In this document: piece by piece, positions 18,009-27,367 of the stretch | Layout: each line of letters begins with the position of its first letter | Numbering within the stretch: position 1 is the stretch's first letter | Source of the DNA: UBA9214 sp964443845 | GTDB lineage: Bacteria; Pseudomonadota; Gammaproteobacteria; UBA9214 | NCBI GenBank assembly: GCA_964443845.1 | Contig: CAYUFA010000006.1 | Coordinates: 1 to 64,000 of the forward strand | Direction of reading: 5' to 3' | Length of the DNA stretch: 64,000 nucleotides | The notes under the pieces: model-generated | What the model was told of the DNA's origin: nothing | The model's database searches: none | Seen by the model: only the letters and a program-made list of their open reading frames with translations | Program-made: the position numbers and the translations under genes

Positions 18009-20168
18009 ATGGCAACGCAGGCGGAACCACGGCTCGAAGACCAGTCACGTTTCCTGATCAGTGACCTGTGTCATATGCTGGAAACCTACCTGGAGCAGGA
18101 TCAGGTGCGGGAGGTGTACCGTGCCTACCTGTTCGGTGCCGAGGCACACGAGGGTCAGCACCGCCTGTCCGGCGAGCCCTATATCTACCACCCGATTGCC
18201 GCGGCGCGCATCCTCGCCGAGCTGCGCCTCGACCACAAGTCCATCATTGCCGCCATCCTGCACGACGTCATCGAGGACACGCCTACCGCCAAGGAGCAGA
18301 TCGCCAGCGAGTTCGGAGCCGACGTGGCCGAACTGGTGGACGGGGTCAGCAAGCTGACCCAGATCGAATTCGAAAGTACCGCCGAGGCGCAGGCGGAGAA
18401 CTTCCGCAAGATGATCCTGGCCATGGTCCGCGATATCCGCGTGATCCTGGTCAAGCTCGCCGACCGCCTGCACAACATGCGCACCCTCGACGTGATGCGC
18501 CCCGCGAAGCGCCGCCGCATCGCGCGTGAGACGCTCGACATCTACGCGCCGATCGCCAACCGGCTGGGCATCAACGCACTGCGCGTGGAACTGGAGGAAC
18601 TGGGCTTCGCGGCACTCTACCCGTTGCGTCAGAAGGTGCTGGAGAAGGCGGTATGCGCCGCGCGCGGCCACCGCAAGGAGGTGCTCAACAAGATCGAGAC
18701 CTCGATCAAGCGGCGCATGCAGCAGGAAGGGCTCGAGGGCCGGATCCTGAGCCGCCAGAAACACCTCTACAGCCTGTACAAGAAAATCCGTGAAAAGACG
18801 CTGTCGTTCGAGGAAATCTACGACGTCTACGCGTTCCGCATCGTGGTCGACCAGGTGGATACCTGTTACCGCACACTCGGGGTCATGCACAACCTGTTCA
18901 AGCCGGTGCCGGGCCGGTTCAAGGATTACATCGCCATTCCCAAGGCCAACGGCTACCAGTCCCTGCACACCATCCTGTTCGGTCCGCATGGCATCCCGAT
19001 CGAGGTGCAGATCCGCACCGAGGAGATGGACCGGGTGGCGGAGAGCGGGGTGGCCGCGCACTGGGTGTACAAGTCCAGTGAACAGAACATCGACCAGATG
19101 CATGCCGGCGCGCGCGAGTGGCTGCGCGAGTTGCTGGAAATGCAGAAGCACGCCGGCAATTCACTCGAATTCCTCGAGAACGTCAAGCTCGACCTGTTCC
19201 CGGACGCGGTCTACGTGTTCACGCCCACCGGCGATATCATGAAACTGCCGCACGGTGCCACCGTGGTCGATTTCGCCTACGCGGTGCACACGGATATCGG
19301 CAACACCTGCGTGGCTGCGCGCGTCGACCGCCAGGACGTGCCGCTGCGCACCCCGCTGCGCAGCGGCCAGACCGTGGAGGTCTTCACCGCGCCGGGTGCC
19401 CGGCCCAGTCCGGCCTGGCTCGGTTTCGTGGTCTCGGCCAAGGCGCGTTCCAACATCCGCCACCACCAGAAGAACCTGCGGCGCGAGGAGGCGATCAGCC
19501 TGGGCCGGCGCATGCTGGAGCGCGCACTGGGGGTGTTCGGGTCGAGCAGCAAGCAGGTCACCGACGAACGGCTGCAGGGGATGCTGAAGGAGTATCACCT
19601 GAAGAGCGCGGATGACCTGATGGTGGAGATCGGCATGGGGCGGCGCCAGGCGGTGCTGGTGGCGCGTGCACTGCTGCCGGCCGAGGAGGGCGCCTCCGAT
19701 GCGCGCGGCGAGGGCAAGGCCATACCGGCGCTGGTGATCCGCGGCGCCGAGGGCATGGTGACGCGGTTCTCCAAGTGCTGCCGGCCGATCCCGGGGGACC
19801 CGGTGGTCGGCGTGATCACGCGCGGCCGCGGCATGATGATCCATCACCAGAACTGCCGCAACATCACCGATGCCAAGTACAGCATGGACAACTTTCTCGA
19901 GGTGCAGTGGGAACCCGGTATCAACGAGGAGTTCCCGGTCGACGTGACCGTGGAGGTGGCCGACCGCCGCGGCGTGCTGGCCAACGTGGCCAAGGTGATC
20001 GGCGACTCCGATTCCAATATCGAGAATGTCGGCATCGAGGAGCGCGACGGGCTGACCAACAGCCTCAAGTTCCGCATCACGGTGCGCAACCGGCAGCACC
20101 TGGCCAGTGTCATGCGCCGCGTGCGCAACATCCCGTCGGTGATCCGCATCACGCGCACCCGGAACTGA
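18009..20168 (+). CDS. spoT: bifunctional (p)ppGpp synthetase/hydrolase
   Basis: Makes and degrades (p)ppGpp in the stringent response. Domains in order: HD hydrolase with HDVIEDT (His about 85), the synthetase with RFKDYIAIPKANGYQSLHT, a TGS domain (YVFTPTGDIMKLPHGATVVDFAYAVH) and a C-terminal ACT domain. RFKD is the RxKD motif of bifunctional SpoT/Rel enzymes, not the ExDD of RelA. The start MATQAEPRL fits the family; the frame is open further upstream with a possible GTG start at 17949. The gene follows rpoZ. Confidence 0.94.
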   Translation: MATQAEPRLEDQSRFLISDLCHMLETYLEQDQVREVYRAYLFGAEAHEGQHRLSGEPYIYHPIAAARILAELRLDHKSIIAAILHDVIEDTPTAKEQIASEFGADVAELVDGVSKLTQIEFESTAEAQAENFRKMILAMVRDIRVILVKLADRLHNMRTLDVMRPAKRRRIARETLDIYAPIANRLGINALRVELEELGFAALYPLRQKVLEKAVCAARGHRKEVLNKIETSIKRRMQQEGLEGRILSRQKHLYSLYKKIREKTLSFEEIYDVYAFRIVVDQVDTCYRTLGVMHNLFKPVPGRFKDYIAIPKANGYQSLHTILFGPHGIPIEVQIRTEEMDRVAESGVAAHWVYKSSEQNIDQMHAGAREWLRELLEMQKHAGNSLEFLENVKLDLFPDAVYVFTPTGDIMKLPHGATVVDFAYAVHTDIGNTCVAARVDRQDVPLRTPLRSGQTVEVFTAPGARPSPAWLGFVVSAKARSNIRHHQKNLRREEAISLGRRMLERALGVFGSSSKQVTDERLQGMLKEYHLKSADDLMVEIGMGRRQAVLVARALLPAEEGASDARGEGKAIPALVIRGAEGMVTRFSKCCRPIPGDPVVGVITRGRGMMIHHQNCRNITDAKYSMDNFLEVQWEPGINEEFPVDVTVEVADRRGVLANVAKVIGDSDSNIENVGIEERDGLTNSLKFRITVRNRQHLASVMRRVRNIPSVIRITRTRN

Positions 20169-20190
20169 GCCTGTCAGAACAGTGAATTGC

Positions 20191-20310
20191 AGGGGCGCCC
20201 GCCGGACGCGCCCGGTCTCTGCTCCCCGCGCGCACCGGTATCGCCGATTGTAGGGGCGCCCGCCGGGCGCGATAATCCGCTATCGAGTCGCGCTCGGTGA
20301 GCGCTCCTGC
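20191..20310. repeat. cluster of three REP-like elements
   Basis: Two direct copies of a roughly 20-base element AGGGGCGCCCGCCGGRCGCG lie at 20191-20210 and 20252-20271. A third, inverted copy lies at 20287-20310 (read on the minus strand as GCAGGAGCGCTCACC followed by GAGCGCGAC). Each contains a near-palindrome (GCGCCCG C CGGGCGC), and the last two form an inverted pair like a BIME. Other family members are at 20777 and 48375. No REP-associated transposase gene is in the window. Confidence 0.7.
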
Positions 20311-20343
20311 AGTAAATTGATTGTCTTTACAGAAGGACCAGCC

Positions 20344-20757
20344 ATGCCCCGCACCATCATCCGCACCGACCAGGCCCCGCAGGCCATCGGCACCTATTCC
20401 CAGGCCGTGAAATGCGGCAATACCGTCTACCTGTCCGGGCAGATCCCGCTCGACCCGGTCACCATGCAGCTGGTCGAGGGTGACATGGCCGCACAGATCC
20501 GCCGCGTGTTCGACAACCTGTCCGCGGTGGCGGCGGCGGCTGGTGGCGCGCTGGCCGACGTGGCCAAGCTCAACGTGTTCCTGACCGATCTGGGCCACTT
20601 CGCGCTGGTCAACGAGATCATGGCCGGGTATTTCAGCGAACCCTATCCGGCGCGCGCCGCGGTCGGTGTCGCCGCATTGCCGAAGGGGGCGGCGGTGGAA
20701 ATGGATGCGGTGCTGGAACTGGAGAGCTACGACGCGCGGGATTATCTCGACCAGTAG
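20344..20757 (+). CDS. ridA: RidA family enamine/imine deaminase
   Basis: Hydrolyses reactive enamine/imine intermediates released by PLP enzymes. The 137-aa protein has AIGTYSQAVKCGNTVYLSGQIPLDP, the catalytic Arg in YPARAAVGVAALPKGAAVEMDA, and the usual length of a RidA trimer subunit. AGAAGGA precedes the ATG. RidA genes commonly follow spoT, as here. Confidence 0.94.
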   Translation: MPRTIIRTDQAPQAIGTYSQAVKCGNTVYLSGQIPLDPVTMQLVEGDMAAQIRRVFDNLSAVAAAAGGALADVAKLNVFLTDLGHFALVNEIMAGYFSEPYPARAAVGVAALPKGAAVEMDAVLELESYDARDYLDQ

Positions 20758-21364
20758 CCGGTCTGGCGATTGATTCGTAGGAGCGCATCTCGATACACAG
20801 GGATGTGCAAGTGCCGCGGGAGGCATGGATGCCGTGGGCGGACATGCGCGATTGCAATACTGACATCCCGCGGGATTGATTAACGGGATTCCGCCCTGCC
20901 GGGCGGGTCCCTTTTCTTTGCTTGCCCAAAAACCAATTCGCCGGGAGTGAATTGGGGCATCCGGTGGATGCCCCGCAGGGAGCAGTCCGGGGAGGGGCTG
21001 CGCAGAAGGGGACGCAAGGAAAGGGCACCCCGGGTGCCGCGGCGGCCGGCGCCGTTCCGTTCCTCGATTATCCGGCGGCGCGCACAACCCGGAGCCAAGG
21101 CGGAATGCAACATCCCACCTTGGCTTGCCGTTGACAGGGCACGCGCCGGTTTCCCGGATGATCAGGGGTGCTCGCCGCGGCACACGGGGACCCCGATCGT
21201 GGTTGTTTCTGGGCTCCTATAAGAAGCGTTGCCCGGGTTGATCAACATGAACCCCGGGTTTTTCCGCTACGTATTCCTGGCTATGGCACCGTGCTGCCTG
21301 GGTTCGGATGATGGGGAGATTTAACGAGGTTTAGCTGTGTTTGGCCAGGATACATGGAGGTTTA
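20758..21364. other. repeat-rich intergenic spacer, no supported gene
   Basis: About 600 bases without a credible gene. It starts with a REP-like GTAGGAGCGC motif at 20777. Further on are clean palindromes: CCAATTC/GAATTGG (20933-20955) and GGGGCATCC GGT GGATGCCCC (20954-20974). The stretch around 20890-20930 (GGGCGGGTCCCTTTTCTTTG) resembles a common proteobacterial intergenic repeat that yields spurious ORFs. Confidence 0.55.
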
Positions 21365-21698
21365 TCACTGCTGTTCCACAAGCTCCCTCTCCCTCCGGGA
21401 CGCCTGCAGGGATGCAGGCGGTACGGGTCCAGGGATGGACCCGGTAGCGCGAAGCAGGATGCCCGAGCCGAGAGCGCAGCAGGAGCCAGAGCCGGTAGGG
21501 TTGGGGTGAGGGGCTCAAATTTGGTAGATTGCCTGATTTACTATCCCCTCATCCTGGTCTTCTCACGGAGGGAGCAGGGACGCAGGATTTGTACAGCCGG
21601 CGTTGAATTTCATGTCCTGGCCTGGCTAAACACCTGCAAGGCTGTGCATGGTGAAAGACTTACTGATCGTTCAACGGATTTATATGGGACAGTAGTGG
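21365..21698. mobile_element. MITE-like element, long copy
   Basis: A 334-base element bounded by inverted ends TCACTGCTGTTCCA (21365-21378) and TGGGACAGTAGTGG (21685-21698), 12 of 14 bases complementary. Its last 129 bases (21570-21698) are nearly identical to the copy at 27409-27537, and its first 35 bases match the left end of that copy. The middle (about 21400-21569) is extra. It encodes nothing recognisable. It ends 39 bases before the probable recG start. No target-site duplication is evident. Confidence 0.75.
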
Positions 21699-21737
21699 TT
21701 GTCCAGTATTTGTGGGAGCACTCTTGTAGGTCAAATC

Positions 21738-23837
21738 TTGCAGACGGAATCTGAACCCAGAGACCCGCTCGACACCCTGCCGGTCACGGTGCTGAAAGGC
21801 GTGGGACCGCGCATGGCACTGCGGCTGGAACGACTCGGTCTCCGCACCGTGCAGGACGTGCTGTTCCACCTGCCGCTGCGCTACGAGGACCGCACACGCA
21901 TCGTGCCGATGGGTGCCGTGCAGGTCGGGCAGGATGTCGTGGTGCAGGGCACGGTCGAACTGGCCGAAGTGAAATTCGGCCGGCGCCGTTCCCTGCTGGT
22001 GCGCCTCAGCGACGGCACGGGTGCGTTGACCCTGCGCTTCTTCCACTTCAGCGCGCAACAGCAGGCCGGCTTCACGCGCGGGCGCACGCTGCGCTGCTTC
22101 GGCGAGGTGCGCAGCGGCGCGGTCACGGCGGAGCTGATTCACCCCGAGTACCAGTTTGTCGCGGCCGGCGAGGCACTCGCTGCCGATACGCACCTGACCC
22201 CGATCTACCCGGCCACGGAGGGCGTGCACCAGCTCACCTTGCGCGCCGTTACCGACCAGGCGCTCGCGCGGCTGGAACGCGGGCAGCTGGTCGACTGGCT
22301 GCCGCCGTCCCTGGTCAGCCGCTTCCGGTTGACCACACTGCCGGCCGCGTTGCGCTACGTGCACCGGCCCCCGCCCGATGCCGCGCTCGAACTGCTTGCG
22401 GCCGGCCGGCACCCGGCCCAGCAGCGGCTGGCCTTCGAGGAGCTGCTGGCCCATCACCTCAGTCTGCGGCGCCTGCGTGCGCGCGCAGCACATACCGCGG
22501 CGCCCGTGCTGGATGCCGGCGACGGGCTGGTTCAGCGCTTCCTCGATGCACTGCCCTTCCGGCTTACCGACGCGCAGCAACGGGTGCGGGGCGAGATCAC
22601 GGCCGACCTCGCGTGCAGCCACCCGATGGCACGGCTGGTGCAGGGCGACGTCGGCTCCGGCAAGACCGTGGTGGCGGCGTGTGCCGCGCTGGCCGCGGTG
22701 CAGTCCGGCTATCAGGTGGTGCTGATGGCGCCGACCGAACTGCTGGCCGAGCAGCATTTCCGCAGTTTTCACGACTGGCTGGCGCCGCTCGGGGTGCAGG
22801 TCGCATGGCACGCCGGCCGGCTCAAGGGGGCGGCGCGGGCGCAGGCCCTGCAGGCGATTGCCGCAGGCGCGGCGCAGGTGGCCATCGGCACGCATGCCCT
22901 GTTCCAGGACGAGGTGGAGTTTGCCCGGCTGGGACTGGTCATCATCGACGAGCAGCACCGCTTCGGTGTCCACCAGCGCCTGGCGCTGCGCGACAAGGGA
23001 CGGGATGGCGCGCAGCGCCCGCACCAGCTGGTGATGACGGCCACGCCGATTCCGCGCACGCTGGCGATGACGGTGTACGCCGATCTCGACACCTCGATCA
23101 TCGACCAGTTGCCGCCCGGCCGGCAGCCGGTGAAGACCGTGGCGATCGGCCAGGACCGGCGCGAGGAGGTGATGGTCTCGGTGCGCAAGGCCTGTGCCGC
23201 CGGCCAGCAGGCCTACTGGGTCTGCACCCTGATCGAGGAGTCCGAGGTGTTGCAGTGCCAGGCGGCCGAGACCACCGCGCAGCAACTCGCGGCCAGCCTG
23301 GCCGGAGTGCGCGTGGCGCTGGTGCACGGCCGGTTGCGCGCGGCGGACAAGGAAGCCGTGATGCAGTCCTTCAAGCAGGGCGACGTCGACCTGCTGGTGG
23401 CGACCACCGTGATCGAGGTCGGTGTGGATGTTCCGAACGCCAGCCTGATGATCATCGAGAACCCGGAACGGCTCGGGCTCGCGCAGCTGCACCAGCTGCG
23501 CGGGCGGGTCGGGCGCGGCAACCGGCAGAGCAGCTGTGTGCTGCTGTACCAGGCGCCGCTGTCGGAGCAGGCCCGGCAACGGCTGGCGGTACTGCGCGAG
23601 ACCACGGACGGTTTCGAGATCGCCCGCCGCGACATGGTCCTGCGCGGCCCCGGCGAGGTGCTGGGTACACGCCAGACCGGCGAGATGCGGTTCCACATCG
23701 CCGACCTGCTGCGTGACGAGGCATTGCTGGAGGCGGTCGAGGCGGGCGCGGCACGGCTGCTGGAGACCTGCCCGGAGCACGTCGAACCGCTGATCCGCCG
23801 CTGGCTCGACCAGGCGGCGCTGCTGGGCGAGGTCTAG
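21738..23837 (+). CDS. recG: ATP-dependent DNA helicase RecG
   Basis: Branch-migration helicase that processes stalled forks and Holliday junctions. About 699 aa: an N-terminal wedge/OB domain (LPVTVLKGVGPRMALRL, LPLRYEDRT), then the helicase core with GDVGSGKTVVAACAAL (Walker A), IIDEQHRFGVHQR (motif II), MTATPIPRTLAM (motif III) and LRGRVGRGNRQSSC (motif VI). There is no ATG near the expected N-terminus. The best start by length is TTG at 21738, behind a weak TAGGT site; TTG at 21699 and GTG at 21790 are alternatives. A MITE-like element ends just upstream and may have replaced the original leader. Confidence 0.92.
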   Translation: MQTESEPRDPLDTLPVTVLKGVGPRMALRLERLGLRTVQDVLFHLPLRYEDRTRIVPMGAVQVGQDVVVQGTVELAEVKFGRRRSLLVRLSDGTGALTLRFFHFSAQQQAGFTRGRTLRCFGEVRSGAVTAELIHPEYQFVAAGEALAADTHLTPIYPATEGVHQLTLRAVTDQALARLERGQLVDWLPPSLVSRFRLTTLPAALRYVHRPPPDAALELLAAGRHPAQQRLAFEELLAHHLSLRRLRARAAHTAAPVLDAGDGLVQRFLDALPFRLTDAQQRVRGEITADLACSHPMARLVQGDVGSGKTVVAACAALAAVQSGYQVVLMAPTELLAEQHFRSFHDWLAPLGVQVAWHAGRLKGAARAQALQAIAAGAAQVAIGTHALFQDEVEFARLGLVIIDEQHRFGVHQRLALRDKGRDGAQRPHQLVMTATPIPRTLAMTVYADLDTSIIDQLPPGRQPVKTVAIGQDRREEVMVSVRKACAAGQQAYWVCTLIEESEVLQCQAAETTAQQLAASLAGVRVALVHGRLRAADKEAVMQSFKQGDVDLLVATTVIEVGVDVPNASLMIIENPERLGLAQLHQLRGRVGRGNRQSSCVLLYQAPLSEQARQRLAVLRETTDGFEIARRDMVLRGPGEVLGTRQTGEMRFHIADLLRDEALLEAVEAGAARLLETCPEHVEPLIRRWLDQAALLGEV

Positions 23838-24113
23838 GGAACCGCTGCACAGGCTGCTGAACCGTCCGGCACGGCGTTGCAAAGGCGCCCGGATGTTCAT
23901 TTACGTGCGGTACACTGCGTTTCCTCGCGCCTTTGCGCCTTGTGTCCTTCCGGTTGGTCGACCTGTGCAGGGCTTCCCGGGTCGCAACGGACCGAACCGG
24001 GGGCGGCACACTGTCCGGTCCGGCATGCCGGTGGCGTTGATCGGGGCGGGATACCGGGTCCGGTGCACTGTGCGATAATCGCGCGCCTTGACGTGCAAAG
24101 CGAAGCTCCGTCC
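23838..24113. other. spacer between recG and ubiC, no gene seen
   Basis: 276 bases with no recognisable coding sequence. The frame of ubiC stays open through it, but the stretch has no family similarity and the canonical ubiC N-terminus begins at 24114. TGCGATAATCGCGC at 24071 is a short palindrome close to the ubiC start and could be part of its promoter. Confidence 0.4.
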
Positions 24114-24692
24114 ATGAGTTCACCGTATACCCGCTGGCAGTCGCCCGAGCATTTTCCGCACAGTGCCTTGCCGGCTGACCTGGTGCACTGGCTGCTCGAT
24201 TCCGCCTCGCTCACCCGGCGCCTGCAGCACCTGTGCCCGGGGCGATTCGAGGTGCGCGTCCTGTCCCAGCAGCGCGGGCAGCCACTGCGCCACGAGGCGC
24301 ATGTGCTGGGCATGCGCGACCGGCGCAATGCCATCATCCGCCAGGTGCAGTTGTTGTGTAACGGCAGGCCGCTGGTCTACGCGCGTACCGTGATCCCGAC
24401 CAGTTCCCTGCGCGGGCGTCTGAAACGGCTGGCGCGGCTGGGCACGCGCCCGCTGGGTGGTGTGCTGTTTGCCGATGCCGGCATGCGCCGCGGTGCCGTA
24501 GAACTGGCCTGCATCCGCCCCGGCGAGACGTTGTATCATGCGGCCGTGGGCGTGCCGCGCCGGACGGCCGCGCCGATCTGGGGCAGGCGCTCGGTGTTCC
24601 GGCTGTCCGGTCACCCGTTGCTGGTGAGCGAGGTATTCCTGCCGGCGTTCCCGGCCGCGACCGGTCATCGGCCACCCTGGAAATGTGGATAG
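24114..24692 (+). CDS. ubiC: chorismate lyase
   Basis: Converts chorismate to 4-hydroxybenzoate and pyruvate, the first committed step of ubiquinone synthesis. The 192-aa protein matches UbiC in length and pattern: LLDSASLTRRLQ, EVRVLSQQ, ARTVIPTSSLRG and SVFRLSGHPLLVSEVFLP. It lies 30 bases upstream of ubiA, which uses its product. Confidence 0.9.
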   Translation: MSSPYTRWQSPEHFPHSALPADLVHWLLDSASLTRRLQHLCPGRFEVRVLSQQRGQPLRHEAHVLGMRDRRNAIIRQVQLLCNGRPLVYARTVIPTSSLRGRLKRLARLGTRPLGGVLFADAGMRRGAVELACIRPGETLYHAAVGVPRRTAAPIWGRRSVFRLSGHPLLVSEVFLPAFPAATGHRPPWKCG

Positions 24693-24722
24693 CCGGGCGG
24701 GATGTTCCGCCTGCGGGAGCCA

Positions 24723-25580
24723 ATGAAAGCGACACTGCGTGACTACCTCGAGCTGATGCGTCTGCACCGGCCCATCGGGACCCTGCTGCTGCTGTGGCCC
24801 ACGCTGTGGGCGCTGTGGATCGCCGCAAAAGGGGTGCCGGATCTCAAGGTGCTGGCGATCTTCGTGGCCGGCGTGCTGGTCATGCGTTCGGCGGGCTGCG
24901 TGATCAATGATTATGCCGATCGACATTTCGACCGCCATGTGGAGCGTACCCGGGACCGGCCGCTGACCGCGGGACGGGTGTCCGAACGTGCTGCCCTGAT
25001 CCTGTTCGGGGCGCTGTGCCTGGCCGCGCTGGTGCTGGTGTGGCAGCTCAACCTGCTGACCCGGTGGCTTGCACTGGGCGGTATCGTGCTGGCGGTCATC
25101 TATCCGTTCATGAAGCGGGTGACGCACTTGCCCCAGGTCGTGCTCGGTGCCGCGTTCGGCTGGGCGGTGCCGATGGCGTTCGCGGCGCAGACCGGCAGCG
25201 TGCCGCCGCTGGGCTGGCTGGTGTTTACCACGACCGTGCTGTGGGCGACCGTGTACGACACCCTGTATGCCATGGTCGACCGCCAGGATGACCTCGCGCT
25301 GGGTCTGAAGTCGACGGCCATCCTGTTCGGCGATGCCGACCGGATCATCATCGGGCTGTTGCAGCTGATGGTGCTGGTCTGCCTGCTGATGATCGCCCAC
25401 CAGGCGAAGCTGGGCCTCATCTTCCATGGCAGCCTGGCCGTGGCCACACTCCTGTCCGCCTATCAGCAGTACCTGATCCGCTACCGCGAGCGCATGAACT
25501 GTTTCCGTGCCTTTCTGAACAACAACTGGTTCGGCCTGGCGGTGTTCCTCGGCATCGTGCTCGATTACCGCTTCGGCTGA
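24723..25580 (+). CDS. ubiA: 4-hydroxybenzoate octaprenyltransferase
   Basis: Membrane prenyltransferase joining 4-hydroxybenzoate to the polyprenyl side chain of ubiquinone. The 285-aa protein has several transmembrane helices, the first Asp-rich motif NDYADRHFDRHVERTRDRPL and the second one around YDTLYAMVDRQDD. The start MKATLRDYLELMRLHRPIG is typical. It follows ubiC and converges with comF. Confidence 0.95.
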   Translation: MKATLRDYLELMRLHRPIGTLLLLWPTLWALWIAAKGVPDLKVLAIFVAGVLVMRSAGCVINDYADRHFDRHVERTRDRPLTAGRVSERAALILFGALCLAALVLVWQLNLLTRWLALGGIVLAVIYPFMKRVTHLPQVVLGAAFGWAVPMAFAAQTGSVPPLGWLVFTTTVLWATVYDTLYAMVDRQDDLALGLKSTAILFGDADRIIIGLLQLMVLVCLLMIAHQAKLGLIFHGSLAVATLLSAYQQYLIRYRERMNCFRAFLNNNWFGLAVFLGIVLDYRFG

Positions 25581-25589
25581 GCCGCGCAC

Positions 25590-26336
25590 TCAGCGCGCGG
25601 CCCGCGCGATCACCCAGACCTCGATACGCACCGCGCCTGCCCGGCGCAGTACCCGTGCCAGCTCGTTCACCGTGTGGCCGGTGGTCATGACATCGTCCAC
25701 GATCGCCACGTGGGCGGCGCACTGCCCGCGCACCGCGAAGGCATCGCGCAGGTTCAGCCGGCGTGCGCTCAGCGGCAGCAGGGATTGCGCCCCGGTATTG
25801 CGCCGGCGCCGGCACAGGTGGCGGGCCAGCGGGATGCGCAGGTGGCGGCCGAGGCTGTGCGCCAGCTCGGTGGCCTGGTTGAAGCCGCGCTCGCGTTGAC
25901 GTACCGGGTGTAGCGGAACCGGGATCAGCTGTTGCGGCAGGGGTTCTGTGCGCCGGCCGATACGCGCCGCCAGCAGCTCTCCCAGCAGCGGCCCGAGCGC
26001 CAGCTCCCCGGAAAATTTCAGCCGCTTGACCAGGTAGTCCACCGGCGGCCGGTAGTGAAACAGGGCCTCGGTGACGTCGAAGGCCGGGGGCTGCCGCTGA
26101 CAACGGCCGCAGCGGCCGGGCGGGCCAGCATCCACCAACGGGTACGCGCACTGCGGGCAGCCGCGTTGCAGCCAGGGCAGTTCCGCCGCGCAAGGCCGGC
26201 ACAGGGGCCGCGGCGTGTGGCTGGCTGCCCCGCACAGCCGGCACCGGGGTGGAAACAGCCGGTTGAGCAACCGGTTGCCGGCACTGGTAAACCAGGACAC
26301 GCCTGTGCGGTTGACAGTGGTTTCCCCGCCTTTCAT
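25590..26336 (-). CDS. comF: ComF family protein (phosphoribosyltransferase-like)
   Basis: A 248-aa ComF/GntX family protein. The N-terminal zinc-binding part has four Cys pairs (CRLC, CRPC, CPQC, CGRC) and the C-terminal phosphoribosyltransferase fold has VAIVDDVMTTGHTVNEL as the PRPP loop. Homologues take part in DNA uptake or use of DNA as nutrient; the exact reaction is unknown. It is divergent from bioB with only 33 bases between, a conserved arrangement. Confidence 0.88.
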   Translation of the reverse strand: MKGGETTVNRTGVSWFTSAGNRLLNRLFPPRCRLCGAASHTPRPLCRPCAAELPWLQRGCPQCAYPLVDAGPPGRCGRCQRQPPAFDVTEALFHYRPPVDYLVKRLKFSGELALGPLLGELLAARIGRRTEPLPQQLIPVPLHPVRQRERGFNQATELAHSLGRHLRIPLARHLCRRRRNTGAQSLLPLSARRLNLRDAFAVRGQCAAHVAIVDDVMTTGHTVNELARVLRRAGAVRIEVWVIARAAR

Positions 26337-26369
26337 AGTCACCCCCTCACTCACGCTTGCAGGCACCCT

Positions 26370-27350
26370 ATGCCCAGTTCCGCCTCCCGGCAGCCGGAAA
26401 CGGCTGCAACGACTGTCCGCCATGACTGGAGCCGCACCGAGGTATCCCGGTTATTTGGTCTGCCATTCAATGATTTGCTGTTCCATGCCCAGCAGGTGCA
26501 GCGGGCGAATTTCGACCCGAACGCGGTGCAGGTGAGCACCCTGCTGAGCATCAAGACCGGCGGTTGCCCGGAGGACTGCCACTACTGCCCGCAGAGCGTG
26601 CACTTCGATACCGGGCTGGCACCGGAGCACCTGCTGGACATCGAGACCGTGGTGGAGGCCGCGCGCCGTGCCCGGGCGGCCGGCGCCACGCGCTTCTGCA
26701 TGGGGGCGGCCTGGCGCAACCCGAAGGGGAAAAATTTCGAGCGCGTGCTGGAGATGGTGCAGCGGGTGCAGGCCGAGGGCCTGGAAACCTGTGCCACGCT
26801 GGGTATGCTCGACGCCGGGCAGGCCGCTGCGCTGAAACAGGCCGGGCTGGATTACTACAATCACAATCTCGATACCTCGCCGGAGTTCTACGGCGAGATC
26901 ATCACCACGCGCACCTATGACGACCGGCTCGACACGCTTGCCCATGTGCGTGCGGCCGGAATCAGCGTCTGCTGCGGCGGTATCGTCGGGCTGGGCGAAT
27001 CCCGCGCCGATCGCGTCGGCCTGCTGTGCGAACTGGCCAACCTGCCGGAACACCCCGGCAGTGTCCCGATCAACCGGCTGGTGCGCGTGGCCGGCACGCC
27101 GCTCGAACAGGAGACCGAAATCGATGCGCTGGAGTTCGTGCGTACCATCGCGGTGGCGCGCATCCTGATGCCGGCCGCGTACGTGCGCCTGTCGGCGGGT
27201 CGCACCGACATGTCCGACGAGCTGCAGGCACTGTGTTTCCTCGCCGGCGCCAACTCGATTTTCTACGGTGAAAAGCTGCTCACCACCGGCAACCCGGACA
27301 CGGCACGGGACGATGCGCTGTTTGCGAAGCTGGGTCTGCATCCGGCGTGA
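26370..27350 (+). CDS. bioB: biotin synthase
   Basis: Radical SAM enzyme that inserts sulfur into dethiobiotin. The 326-aa protein has the SAM-cluster motif CPEDCHYC (Cys 66, 70, 73), RFCMGAAWRNPKG, YYNHNLDTSPEFY and the C-terminal GANSIFYGEKLLTTGNP. It is the first gene of bioB-bioF-bioH-bioC-bioD. The divergent leader to comF is only 33 bases, so any biotin-repressor site must be very close to the start; I did not see a clear BirA box. Confidence 0.96.
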   Translation: MPSSASRQPETAATTVRHDWSRTEVSRLFGLPFNDLLFHAQQVQRANFDPNAVQVSTLLSIKTGGCPEDCHYCPQSVHFDTGLAPEHLLDIETVVEAARRARAAGATRFCMGAAWRNPKGKNFERVLEMVQRVQAEGLETCATLGMLDAGQAAALKQAGLDYYNHNLDTSPEFYGEIITTRTYDDRLDTLAHVRAAGISVCCGGIVGLGESRADRVGLLCELANLPEHPGSVPINRLVRVAGTPLEQETEIDALEFVRTIAVARILMPAAYVRLSAGRTDMSDELQALCFLAGANSIFYGEKLLTTGNPDTARDDALFAKLGLHPA

Positions 27351-27367
27351 TGTGTGATAGGAAAATC

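Noticed and set aside
20633..21183. Minus-strand frames in the spacer before recG
   Set aside because: They contain the familiar KGTRPAGRNP-type sequence that arises from a common intergenic repeat, not a real protein.
21660..23900. 746-codon antisense frame opposite recG
   Set aside because: Low-information Gln/Arg/Leu composition, spans the MITE and recG; no recognisable protein.
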